Assembly: GCF_030815415.1 (NCBI RefSeq)
Contig: NZ_JAUSWW010000001.1
Coordinates: 7,130,001 to 7,194,000 of the forward strand
Origin: Streptomyces canus
Lineage (GTDB): Bacteria > Actinomycetota > Actinomycetes > Streptomycetales > Streptomycetaceae
Direction: 5' to 3'
DNA length: 64,000 nucleotides
The notes below the pieces were generated by a model. That model worked only from the letters and a program-made list of their open reading frames with translations, had not been told where the DNA came from and searched no databases. Numbering within the stretch: the first letter of the stretch is position 1; every line of letters begins with the position of its first letter. Below are positions 33,368 through 41,109 of this stretch, one piece after another. Position numbers and translations under genes: made by a program.

Positions 33368-34720
33368 GTGCGGGAGTTCATCGTCGAGGCCGACGGCGGG
33401 TCCCGGGGCAACCCCGGACCCGCGGGCTACGGCTCCGTGGTCATCGACGCGGCGACCGGCGAGACGCTGATGGAGCGGGCCGAGTACATCGGCGTCGCCA
33501 CCAACAACGTCGCCGAGTACCGGGGCCTGCTGGCCGGCCTGCGCGCCGCGCACGAACTGGACCCCGCCGCCTCGGTCCACGTCCGCATGGACTCCAAGCT
33601 CGTCGTCGAGCAGATGTCGGGCCGCTGGAAGATCAAGCACCCGGACATGAAGCCGCTCGCGATGGAGGCGGGGCGGGTGTATCCGGCGGAGCAGGTGACG
33701 TACGAGTGGATCCCGCGGGAGAGCAACAAGCACGCGGACCGGCTCGCGAACGAGGCGATGGACGCGGGGAAGCGGGGGGAGCAGTGGTCGGCGTCGGACT
33801 CGACGGCGGAGCTGGACGCGGCCGCCGCCGCTGCGGCTGCGGCTGCGGCTGCGGCTGCGGTGCCTGAGCCTGTAGGTCCGCCAGGGGATGCGGTCGCCGG
33901 TGCGGCGAAGGTGCGGGCGGCGTTGGGGTCCGCTGCTGCCGGGGGTTCCCGGTCCGCCTCTGCCGCGTCTTCCGCCGTCGCTTCTTCGCGCCGCGGAGCG
34001 GTGGAGGTCCAAGGCGGCGGAGCCGCTGCGGCCGAGGCCGATGTGCGTGCCGCGAAGGTGGTGGCCGGCCCCGGGTGGGCGCCGGCCGACATGGGGGCGC
34101 CCGCGACCTTTGTGCTGCTACGGCACGGGGAGACGCCGTTGACCCCCCAGAAGCGCTTCTCCGGTAGCGGAGGGACCGATCCGTCCCTGTCCGACGTCGG
34201 GCGTGAGCAGGCCGAGCGGGTCGCCGCCGCGCTCGCCCGGCGTGGCACGGTCCAGGAGATCCTCGCCTCGCCCCTCACCCGTACCCGGGAGACCGCCGCC
34301 GCCGTGGCCGAGCGGCTCGGGCTCGACGTGACCGTCGAGGACGGGCTGCGGGAGACCGACTTCGGGGCGTGGGAGGGGCTCACCTTCGCCGAGGTACGGG
34401 AGCGCTACCCCGACGACCTCAACACCTGGCTCTCCGACCCGGACGCCGAACCCACCGGTGGCGGCGAGAGCTTCGCGGCCACCGCCACCCGTATCGCGGC
34501 GACGAGGGACAAGCTGGTCGCGGCGTACGCGGGACGCACGGTCCTGCTCGTCACGCATGTCACGCCGATCAAGACGTTCGTACGACTCGCGCTCGGCGCC
34601 CCGCCGGAGTCCCTGTTCCGGATGGAGCTGTCGGCCGCGTCCCTGTCCGCCGTGGCGTACTACGCCGACGGCAACGCGAGCGTACGGCTCTTCAACGACA
34701 CGTCCCACCTGCGTCCCTGA
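33368..34720 (+). CDS. Bifunctional RNase H / histidine phosphatase
   Basis: 450 residues. The RNase HI domain (1-133) has active-site Asp9 (EADGGSRGNPGPAGYG), Glu50 (NNVAEYRG), Asp75 (RMDSKLVVEQ) and Asp124 (NKHADRLANEA). A linker of about 110 residues, including fourteen consecutive Ala (151-164, a GCGGCT repeat in the DNA), leads to a phosphoglycerate-mutase-like phosphatase with RHG (252-254) and LVTHVTPIK. Homologues in M. tuberculosis and S. coelicolor degrade RNA-DNA hybrids and have acid or alpha-ribazole phosphatase (CobC) activity. GTG 33368, GGAG upstream, 12 nt after the zinc-ribbon gene. Confidence 0.95.
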   Translation: MREFIVEADGGSRGNPGPAGYGSVVIDAATGETLMERAEYIGVATNNVAEYRGLLAGLRAAHELDPAASVHVRMDSKLVVEQMSGRWKIKHPDMKPLAMEAGRVYPAEQVTYEWIPRESNKHADRLANEAMDAGKRGEQWSASDSTAELDAAAAAAAAAAAAAAVPEPVGPPGDAVAGAAKVRAALGSAAAGGSRSASAASSAVASSRRGAVEVQGGGAAAAEADVRAAKVVAGPGWAPADMGAPATFVLLRHGETPLTPQKRFSGSGGTDPSLSDVGREQAERVAAALARRGTVQEILASPLTRTRETAAAVAERLGLDVTVEDGLRETDFGAWEGLTFAEVRERYPDDLNTWLSDPDAEPTGGGESFAATATRIAATRDKLVAAYAGRTVLLVTHVTPIKTFVRLALGAPPESLFRMELSAASLSAVAYYADGNASVRLFNDTSHLRP

Positions 34721-35354
34721 GCCCCGACGCCGCGCGGGCCAGCCCTTCGATCCGGTCCCAGTCCCGCGCGGCGACCGCATCCGCGGGCAGCATCCACGTC
34801 CCGCCCACACACCCGACGTTGGGCAGGGCCAGATACTCCGGCGCGTTCGCCGGACCGATACCCCCCGTAGGACAGAACCGCGCCTGAGGCAGCGGCCCGG
34901 CCAGCGACTTCAGATACGCCGTTCCGCCCGCCGCCTGCGCCGGGAAGAACTTCATCTCCCGCACCCCGCGCTCCAGCAGCGCCACGACCTCCGACACCGT
35001 GGACACCCCCGGCAGGAACGGCACCCCGGACGCCCGCATCGCGGTGAGCAGCACGTCCGTCCAGCCCGGGCTCACCAGGAACCGCGCCCCGGCCTCCACA
35101 CACCGCGTCACCTGCTCCGGCGTCACGACCGTCCCCGCGCCGACCACCGCGCCGGGCACCCCGTCGGCGATGGCCCGGATCGCCTCCAGCGCGACCGGCG
35201 TCCGCAGGGTCACCTCGATCGCGGGCAGCCCTCCGGCGACCAGCGCCCGCGCCAGCGGCACGGCATCGGAGGCGTCCTCGATGACGACGACGGGCACGAC
35301 GGGTGCGAGGTCGAGCACGGAGGCGTACGGCGAGGAGGGAAGCGGCGAGGTCAT
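34692..35354 (-). CDS. eda: KHG/KDPG aldolase
   Basis: A 220-residue class I aldolase of the Entner-Doudoroff/hydroxyglutarate type, cleaving 2-keto-3-deoxy-6-phosphogluconate to pyruvate and glyceraldehyde-3-P (or the hydroxyglutarate analogue). The catalytic Glu is in AIEVTLRTP (about 44-52), the Schiff-base Lys is in REMKFFPAQAAGG (about 134), and phosphate is bound in CPTGGIGPANAPEYL. ATG 35354. Its 3-prime end overlaps the RNase H gene by 29 nt, convergent. No other sugar-acid genes adjoin it. Confidence 0.92.
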   Translation of the reverse strand: MTSPLPSSPYASVLDLAPVVPVVVIEDASDAVPLARALVAGGLPAIEVTLRTPVALEAIRAIADGVPGAVVGAGTVVTPEQVTRCVEAGARFLVSPGWTDVLLTAMRASGVPFLPGVSTVSEVVALLERGVREMKFFPAQAAGGTAYLKSLAGPLPQARFCPTGGIGPANAPEYLALPNVGCVGGTWMLPADAVAARDWDRIEGLARAASGLRDAGGTCR

Positions 35355-35413
35355 GGCCTCATCGTGCCCAAGGGAAGCGACAGCTGCAACGAGCGTTGCA
35401 GATGCTGCAACCG

Positions 35414-36196
35414 TCAGTGGATCTCGTCCACGAGAACGTCCAGCGTCCAGGCCTTCCCGGCCCCCTTCGGCGGCGCCGCCTCCACCACGTACCCGAGGTC
35501 CCGCAGCGCCTCCACCAGCTGGGCAGGCCCCGCCGGCGCGATGCCCGCCGACAGCAGACTCCGTACGATCCGCCCCTTGGTCGCCTTGTTGAAGTGACTG
35601 ACCACCTTCCGCGTCGGCGCGTGCAGCACCCGCACACTCGCCGTCCGCCCGGCCACCTCGCCCTTCGGCTTCCACGCCGCCGCGTACGCCGAGGACCGCA
35701 GATCCAGCACCAGCCCGTTCCCCGCGGCCTCGGGAAGCGCCGCCGCCATCGGCGTGCGCCAGTGCGCGCCCAGCGCTCCGAGGCCGGGCAGCTTCACACC
35801 CATGGAGCACCGGTACGAGGGGATCCGGTCCGCGACCCCTACAGCACCCCACAGCCCGGAGAAGACGAGAAGCTGACGGGAGGCCCGCCTCTTGGCGGCC
35901 GGGTCGAGGGAGGACAGCTCCAGAGCGTCGTACAGCACACCGGTGTAGATCTCCCCGGCGGGCCGTGCCCCGGCGGTCCGCAGCTCGGTGTTCTTGGCGA
36001 CCTCGCCCCGCAGCCCCTCACTCAGCCCGAGCACCTCGCGCGCCTTGCCCTCGTCACCGGCGCACAGCTCGACGAGCTCGCCGAGAACGGCCTCACGGGC
36101 CTCGGTCAGCCCCGGCAGCGACAACGACTCCAGCTTCAGCGGGGCGCCACGACCGGAGGAGGCCTTGCCTTCGGATGGCGGCAGCAGGACAAGCAC
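35414..36196 (-). CDS. yaaA: YaaA-family peroxide-stress protein (DUF328)
   Basis: 260 residues, collinear with YaaA. The diagnostic N-terminus LVLLPPSEGKA, LYTGV-like IYTGVLYDALELSSL, VFSGLWGAVGVADRIPSYRC and SHFNKATKGRIVR are all present. In E. coli YaaA limits iron-driven DNA damage under peroxide. GTG 36196, GGAG 8 nt before. It lies 59 nt upstream of the aldolase on the same strand. Confidence 0.92.
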   Translation of the reverse strand: MLVLLPPSEGKASSGRGAPLKLESLSLPGLTEAREAVLGELVELCAGDEGKAREVLGLSEGLRGEVAKNTELRTAGARPAGEIYTGVLYDALELSSLDPAAKRRASRQLLVFSGLWGAVGVADRIPSYRCSMGVKLPGLGALGAHWRTPMAAALPEAAGNGLVLDLRSSAYAAAWKPKGEVAGRTASVRVLHAPTRKVVSHFNKATKGRIVRSLLSAGIAPAGPAQLVEALRDLGYVVEAAPPKGAGKAWTLDVLVDEIH

Positions 36197-36298
36197 GAGC
36201 GGGATCTCCTTCGTAGCGGCTGAGACGGCTGTAGATCCTGTACAGCTCTCGACAGCGTACGGCGTGCTCCCCGGGGTCCCCGGCCCTACGCTCGCTGT

Positions 36299-37726
36299 AT
36301 GCCTCGCCGCCACATCCGCGTGACCGGCGCCCCCGAAGCCCCCCTCCGGGCCGCCCTCACAGCGCTGCGCACCGAACTGGGGGTGCCGCAGACGTATCCG
36401 CCGCAGGCCTCGGCGGACGCCGGGACACCTCCCGTCCTCCCGTCCTACGACGCCACCGACATCCCCCTGTTCACGATCGATCCGCCCGCCTCCACCGACC
36501 TCGACCAGGCGATGCACCTCTCCCGCCGGGGCACCGGCTACCGCGTCCGGTACGCCATCGCGGACGTCGCCGCCTTCGTCGTCCCCGGATCGGCCCTCGA
36601 CGCGGAGACGCACCGCCGCGTGATGACCCTCTACTTCCCGGACGAGAAGGTCCCCCTGCACCCCGTCTCCCTCAGCGAGGGCGCGGCCAGCCTGCTCCCG
36701 GACCGGACGCGCCCGGCCGCCCTGTGGACGATCGACCTCGACGCGGACGGCCGTACCGTCTCCGTCGACGTCCGCCGCGCCCTGGTCCGCAGCCGGGCCA
36801 AGTTGACCTACGAGGGCATGCAGAAGGAGATCGACGCGAAGACGGCCGAGGAGCCACTGGTTCTGCTGGAGGTGATCGGACGGCTGCGGGAGGCGCTGGA
36901 GGTGGAGCGGGGCGGCATCTCGCTGAACGTCCCCGAACAGGAGATCGTCGAGCGGGACGGGACGTACGAACTGACCTACCGCGCCGCGCTCCCCGCCGAC
37001 GGCTGGAACGCCCAGATCTCCCTGCTGACCGGGATGGCGGCGGCGGACCTGATGCTGGCGCACGGCACCGGCGTCCTGCGCACCCTCCCCGCCGCCCCCG
37101 ACGGCGCTGTCGGCCGCCTGCGCCGCACGGCCCACGCCCTGCACATCGACTGGCCGCACCACATGTCGTACGCGGCGCTGATCCGTTCCCTGGACCCGCA
37201 TGTCGCGCACCACGCGGCGTTCCTCCAGGAGTGCACGACGCTGCTGCGGGGCGCGGGTTACACGGTCTTCCGGGACGGCGTACTGCCCGACATCACCACC
37301 CACGCGGCGGTCGCCGCGCCCTATGCCCACTGCACGGCACCACTGCGCCGCCTGGCCGACCGGTACGCGTCGGAGATCTGCCTCGCGGCGATGGCGGGGG
37401 AGCCGGTGCCCGACTGGGTCCTGGCCGCGTTCGACGCGCTGCCCCGCGAAATGGCCGAGGGCGGTCGGCGCGCGGGCGCGGTGGAGCGGGCCTGCGTGGA
37501 CATCGTCGAGGCGGCCCTGCTGAAGGACCGGGTGGGGGAGGTGTTCGACGGGTGCGTGGTGGAGGTCGAGGAGCGTCGACCGACGGTGGGCGTGGTGCAG
37601 TTGGAGTCACCGGCGGTGATCGGACGGGTCGAGGGCGCCGGTCTGTCCCTGGGCGAGCGGCTGCGGGTCCGCCTCACACAGGCCGACCCTGAACCTGCTC
37701 CGACGGTGCGTTTCGTGCCTGCGTGA
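36299..37726 (+). CDS. RNB-domain ribonuclease (RNase II/R family)
   Basis: 475 residues, essentially the catalytic RNB domain. The Mg-binding Asp cluster is FTIDPPASTDLDQAMHLSRR (about 57-76), then YRVRYAIADVAAFV, and the RNA-clamping YAHCTAPLRRLADRY (about 342-356). The usual cold-shock and S1 RNA-binding domains are reduced or missing, so it is a short actinobacterial form that degrades RNA 3-prime to 5-prime with unknown target range. ATG 36299. It overlaps the convergent membrane gene by 53 nt at its end. Confidence 0.92.
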   Translation: MPRRHIRVTGAPEAPLRAALTALRTELGVPQTYPPQASADAGTPPVLPSYDATDIPLFTIDPPASTDLDQAMHLSRRGTGYRVRYAIADVAAFVVPGSALDAETHRRVMTLYFPDEKVPLHPVSLSEGAASLLPDRTRPAALWTIDLDADGRTVSVDVRRALVRSRAKLTYEGMQKEIDAKTAEEPLVLLEVIGRLREALEVERGGISLNVPEQEIVERDGTYELTYRAALPADGWNAQISLLTGMAAADLMLAHGTGVLRTLPAAPDGAVGRLRRTAHALHIDWPHHMSYAALIRSLDPHVAHHAAFLQECTTLLRGAGYTVFRDGVLPDITTHAAVAAPYAHCTAPLRRLADRYASEICLAAMAGEPVPDWVLAAFDALPREMAEGGRRAGAVERACVDIVEAALLKDRVGEVFDGCVVEVEERRPTVGVVQLESPAVIGRVEGAGLSLGERLRVRLTQADPEPAPTVRFVPA

Positions 37727-38282
37727 CCGCGCGTACGAGCTCGTCGGGTTCGTCGGCGTGGAAGCGGACGAGGCGGATCTGCTTCGGGCGTCCGAGGAAG
37801 GTGAAGTGGCGGACCGGCTGGGCCAGTTCGAGGGTGACGGTGGTCCGTGCGCCCATGGCGAGGTCGAGTTCGCCCTCGGTGCGCTGGTGGGTGGCGCGCA
37901 ACTCGAGCCGTACGCCGGTGATGTGGTGCAGGGGTATGCGGAGGTCGACGTGCGCGGCGCGGCGGATCCGGAGGGAGTCGGCGTCGAGCACGTGGGGCCG
38001 TACGACGTCGGCCGCGTGCATGCCGACGACAAAAACAACGGTATAGACGTCCAGCACGAGGACCGGCGTGTGTACGGCGGGCAGATCCCGCAGCAGCACG
38101 GACATCGTCACCGACTCGATCACGCACACGAACGCCAACCCGAACATCAACGGCCCCTCGCCACGGGCGTATCCGAATCCTTGTCCGTGGCCGGTCTGGT
38201 GCGTCCGCCGGGCCATCCACAGCGCGAGGCTGACGAACAGCCGCAGTTCATGCCGTACGAGGGCGGAGGCCGCTGTCTTCAT
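37674..38282 (-). CDS. Membrane protein with PH-like domain
   Basis: 202 residues. Two hydrophobic segments (LMFGLAFVCVIESVTMSVLL; VLVLDVYTVVFVVGMHAADV) come before a beta-rich C-terminal part (IPLHHITGVRLELRATHQRT, TTVTLELAQPVRHFTFLGRP) resembling bacterial PH domains. ATG 38282 overlaps the MerR stop as ATGA, so the two are translationally coupled. The coupling suggests it is an effector or partner in MerR-controlled transport. Function otherwise unknown. Confidence 0.8.
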   Translation of the reverse strand: MKTAASALVRHELRLFVSLALWMARRTHQTGHGQGFGYARGEGPLMFGLAFVCVIESVTMSVLLRDLPAVHTPVLVLDVYTVVFVVGMHAADVVRPHVLDADSLRIRRAAHVDLRIPLHHITGVRLELRATHQRTEGELDLAMGARTTVTLELAQPVRHFTFLGRPKQIRLVRFHADEPDELVRAVTQARNAPSEQVQGRPV

Positions 38283-39028
38283 GTCTCCTCCGTGAGGATG
38301 CGCATGGCCCGACGGATGGCCTCCGCCTGGGCCGGGGCGAAGTCGGCGTAGAAGGCGCGCAGGAAGCTGCTGCCGTGGTCCAGGGAGACGGCTTCGGGGA
38401 GCAGTTCGCGGGGTGTGCTGTCGGCGAGCTTGCGGGCGGCGTCGTCCACGCGAGGATCGTCGACGGAGGCCTCGGCGAGGGCGTCGAGGAGCGCGTAGGC
38501 CTCGTTGGCCCTGGCCACCCCTTCGGGCGAGGCGAGCACGGAGTTCACCGCCGACAGCATCCGCTCCCGCTCCGCAGGGCTCGCGGCGGCCTCGATGAGG
38601 GCGAGCACCTCACGGTCCTTGGCGGCCATGGGGGAGTCGGAGAGCGGGGCCATCTCACTGAACAGCGCGGCGAGTTCGGGGGAGACGGGCCCTTCGGCGG
38701 GCAGTTCGTCGGCGTCCAGCAGCGCGCGCAGCCGTACCCGGCGCTCCCGGATCGCCGCCTCCTGCCGGGCGAGATCCTCGTCCAGCTCCTGGAGGATCTC
38801 CGTGAGCTCTTTCGCCGTGTCATCGGCCAGTACGTCCCGCACTTCCGCGAGCCCGAGCCCCAGCTCGGTCAGCCGCCGGATCCGCGCAAGTACGACAGCG
38901 TGCCGCAGGGTGTAGTTCCGGTACCCGTTGCCCAGCCGCTCCGGCTCCGGCAGCAGCCCCTGATGGTGGTAGTGCCGCACGGTCCGCGTGGTGACGCCGA
39001 CGGCCGCGGCGAGTTCTCCGATCCGCAT
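38279..39028 (-). CDS. MerR-family regulator
   Basis: 249 residues. The winged HTH is MRIGELAAAVGVTTRTVRHY then HHQGLLPEPERLGNGYRNYT (1-42), followed by the dimerisation helix (AKELTEILQELDEDLARQEA) and a long all-helical C-terminal domain typical of TipAS-like or uncharacterised sensor domains. ATG 39028 coincides with the predicted transcription start from a MerR-type promoter (39035-39065), so the mRNA is probably leaderless. Likely autoregulated and coupled to the membrane gene downstream. The inducer is unknown. Confidence 0.92.
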   Translation of the reverse strand: MRIGELAAAVGVTTRTVRHYHHQGLLPEPERLGNGYRNYTLRHAVVLARIRRLTELGLGLAEVRDVLADDTAKELTEILQELDEDLARQEAAIRERRVRLRALLDADELPAEGPVSPELAALFSEMAPLSDSPMAAKDREVLALIEAAASPAERERMLSAVNSVLASPEGVARANEAYALLDALAEASVDDPRVDDAARKLADSTPRELLPEAVSLDHGSSFLRAFYADFAPAQAEAIRRAMRILTEET

Positions 39029-39034
39029 GGGATC

Positions 39035-39065
39035 AGTAGAGACGTTGACGCTGCGGCAGGGTCAA
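39035..39065 (-). promoter_or_regulatory. MerR-type promoter with 19-bp spacer
   Basis: On the minus strand, TTGACC (39065-39060) and TCTACT (39040-39035) are separated by 19 bp, the stretched spacing that MerR regulators unwind. The spacer is partly palindromic (TGAC..GTCA). The expected start point at about 39028 is the A of the ATG. Confidence 0.7.
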
Positions 39066-39113
39066 GCGGCGGCGCGCCGTGGGTGGTGTCGGCGCGGTGG
39101 CCGGTGCCCCCTC

Positions 39114-39168
39114 TTGACGGCTAACGCCGTTAGCCGTACCTTCGTGGACATGGGGATAACGGTGTTAG
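39114..39168 (+). promoter_or_regulatory. Promoter with two TetR-type operators
   Basis: TTGACG (39114-39119) and TACCTT (39137-39142) are 17 bp apart. The perfect palindrome GGCTAACG-C-CGTTAGCC (39119-39135) fills the spacer and a second, weaker copy GGATAACG-G-TGTTAGCC lies at 39152-39168. They precede the DUF4260 gene and TetR gene, fitting repression by that TetR protein. Confidence 0.75.
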
Positions 39169-39223
39169 CCACCCATCGAGTCCCATCCAGCGATCGAGCC
39201 ATCGACCCGTCCCGGAGGCAGCC

Positions 39224-39667
39224 ATGAGCACCGTCACGAGCACCACCACGCACCGCTCGGTCCGCTCCCTCGCCCGCCGCAGCGCATGGCTCGCCAACGC
39301 CCTGTTCTGGTCCGCCTTCGCGATCCTGGAGGCCGTCAACCACGGCTGGCTCGCCGGCACCCTCGCGCTCGCCTTCTTCGTCCTGCCGGACCTGACCTTC
39401 GTGGTGGCCCTCGACGACGCGCCCCGGATGGCGAAGGGGCAGCTGCCGCCGCGCGCGGTGCCGTACTACAACGCCATGCACCGGGCCCTGATCCCGCTGG
39501 TCCTGCTGCTGGCCTACGCCTTCCAGCCCTTCTTCGCCTGGGCCCCCGCCTTCGCGGCCCTGTGCGGCTGGCTCGCCCACATCTCGTACGATCGCGCCTT
39601 CGGCTACGGACTGCGTACGAAGGAGGGCTTCCAGCGTGGAACCAAGGAGGGCTTCCAGCGTGACTGA
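39224..39667 (+). CDS. DUF4260 membrane protein
   Basis: 147 residues with about four membrane helices (SAWLANALFWSAFAILEA; LAGTLALAFFVLPDLTFVVA; ALIPLVLLLAYAFQPFF; FAALCGWLAHISYDRAFGYG), matching DUF4260, a family of unknown function often beside TetR regulators. Its C-terminus duplicates TKEGFQR because of a 24-bp tandem repeat. It overlaps the TetR gene by 8 nt and shares the double-operator promoter. ATG 39224 after GGAGGCAGCC. Confidence 0.88.
   Translation: MSTVTSTTTHRSVRSLARRSAWLANALFWSAFAILEAVNHGWLAGTLALAFFVLPDLTFVVALDDAPRMAKGQLPPRAVPYYNAMHRALIPLVLLLAYAFQPFFAWAPAFAALCGWLAHISYDRAFGYGLRTKEGFQRGTKEGFQRD
39620..39667 (+). repeat. 24-bp tandem duplication carrying ribosome site and start
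   Basis: AAGGAGGGCTTCCAGCGTG occurs at 39620-39638 and 39644-39662, a 24-bp unit repeated with changes only at its end. Each copy has an AAGGAGG ribosome site and a GTG 9 nt later, in the same TetR reading frame, so the TetR protein may start at 39636 or 39660. Confidence 0.8.
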
Positions 39668-40181
39668 CCGTCTCACCCCCCGAGCCCGCGAGATCGCGAC
39701 GGCCGCCCGGACCCTCCTGGAGGAGTCCGGGCCCACCGCACTCACCCTGCGGACCCTCGCCGACCGCCTCGGCATCAAGGCGCCCTCCCTCTACAAGCAC
39801 TTCCCCGACAAGCACGCCGTGGAGGTGGAGCTGATCGCGCAGATGCTGGAGGAGTCGGCGGCGGCGATGGAGGCGGCGGAGGAACGCGACCCCGGTTCCC
39901 TCCTGACCCTGGCGGAGGCCTACCGCACCTACGCCCTGGACCACCCCCACCTCTACTGCCTCGCCACCGAACGCCCCCTGCCCCGCGCCGCGCTGCCCGC
40001 CGGCCTGGAGGAACGAGCCGCGACGCCGCTGATGCGGGTGTGCGGCGGCGACCTCGACCTGGCCCGTTCGGTATGGGCTTTCGCCCACGGGATGGTGGTC
40101 CTGGAGATCCACGGACGGTTTCCGGACGACGCCGACCTGGGGGCGGCATGGAAACGAGGCCTGAAGGCGTTCCACCCCTGA
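39660..40181 (+). CDS. TetR-family repressor
   Basis: 173 residues. The HTH (ALTLRTLADRLGIKAPSLYK, then HFPDKHAVEVEL, about 24-55) is followed by a short ligand domain with the TetR_C_13-like wording LARSVWAFAHGMVVLEIHGR. GTG 39660 after AAGGAGG; GTG 39636 in a duplicated copy is the alternative. It overlaps DUF4260 by 8 nt, and probably binds the two GGCTAACG palindromes upstream of that gene, making a self-regulated two-gene unit. Confidence 0.9.
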   Translation: MTDRLTPRAREIATAARTLLEESGPTALTLRTLADRLGIKAPSLYKHFPDKHAVEVELIAQMLEESAAAMEAAEERDPGSLLTLAEAYRTYALDHPHLYCLATERPLPRAALPAGLEERAATPLMRVCGGDLDLARSVWAFAHGMVVLEIHGRFPDDADLGAAWKRGLKAFHP

Positions 40182-40215
40182 GAGTTGTCCCGTGACCGAC
40201 TCATGGGCGGGCCGA

Positions 40216-40254
40216 GCTCGGTGGGAAGGCTCGGTGGGAAGGCTTGGTGGGAAG
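40216..40254 (+). repeat. Three 13-bp tandem repeats
   Basis: GCTCGGTGGGAAG occurs at 40216-40228, 40229-40241 and, with one change, 40242-40254, directly before the GGGGGG ribosome site of the AraC gene. Confidence 0.75.
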
Positions 40255-40265
40255 GGGGGCGTCGG

Positions 40266-41090
40266 ATGGGTGAGCAGGCCTTGTGGACAAGGGCCCGGCT
40301 GGGCCGGTGCGGACCGTCCCTGGACCTTCTGACCGCCCGCTTCGACAAGCATGTCTACGCCCCGCACGCCCACGACGAGTTCACGGTCGGCGTCTGCGTC
40401 GACGGCACCGAGGTCATCGACTACCGCGGCGGCCACATCCGCACAGGCCCCGGCTCCATCGTCGTCCTCGCCCCCGGCGAGGTGCACACGGGCGGCCCCG
40501 GCAACGCGACCGACGGCTACGCCTACCGCGCGCTGTACGCGGAGACCTCACTGCTGACGGAAGGAACGCCGGGCGGCGTCCCGCACTTCCGCGAGCCACT
40601 GATAGACGACCCCGAACTGGCCTCGGCGATCCTCCTCACCCACACCGAACTGGGCGCCCGCCCCGACCCCCTGGAGACCGAGTCCCGCCTGCCCTGGCTG
40701 CTCACGGCCCTGGCCCGCCGCCACTCCACGGCCCGGCCCACGACGGACACGATCCCGGGCGCGGACCGCATCGCTGTAGCCGTACGGGACCGCCTGGCCG
40801 ACGAACTCCTGGACCCCCCGTCACTGGCGGCGCTGGCCGCGGAACTGGGCCTGTCCCGCTACCAGTTGCTCCGCGCCTTCCGTACGACGATGGGGCTGCC
40901 GCCGTACGGCTGGCTGGCCCAGTACCGCGTCACCCGCGCCCGCCGCCTCCTGGACACGGGCCTGCGGCCGGCGGAGGTCGCGTCACTCGTCGGCTTCGCG
41001 GACCAGGCGCACCTCACCCGCTGGTTCCGCCGCGTCCTGGGCGTGACCCCGGCGGCATACCGCAACAGCGTTCAAGACCGCAGGCCCTGA
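40266..41090 (+). CDS. AraC-family regulator
   Basis: 274 residues. A cupin sensor domain (KHVYAPHAHDEFTVGVCVDG, about 29-48; GSIVVLAPGEVHTGGPG) is followed by two HTH motifs (LAALAAELGLSRYQLLRAFR, about 185-204, and PAEVASLVGFADQAHLTRWF then RRVLGVTPAAYR). This is the AraC/EamA-linked group. The DMT exporter gene follows after 19 nt, so it is the likely target. ATG 40266 after GGGGGGCGTCGG. Confidence 0.92.
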   Translation: MGEQALWTRARLGRCGPSLDLLTARFDKHVYAPHAHDEFTVGVCVDGTEVIDYRGGHIRTGPGSIVVLAPGEVHTGGPGNATDGYAYRALYAETSLLTEGTPGGVPHFREPLIDDPELASAILLTHTELGARPDPLETESRLPWLLTALARRHSTARPTTDTIPGADRIAVAVRDRLADELLDPPSLAALAAELGLSRYQLLRAFRTTMGLPPYGWLAQYRVTRARRLLDTGLRPAEVASLVGFADQAHLTRWFRRVLGVTPAAYRNSVQDRRP

Positions 41091-41109
41091 TCCGGCCGAC
41101 AGTGTGTGC

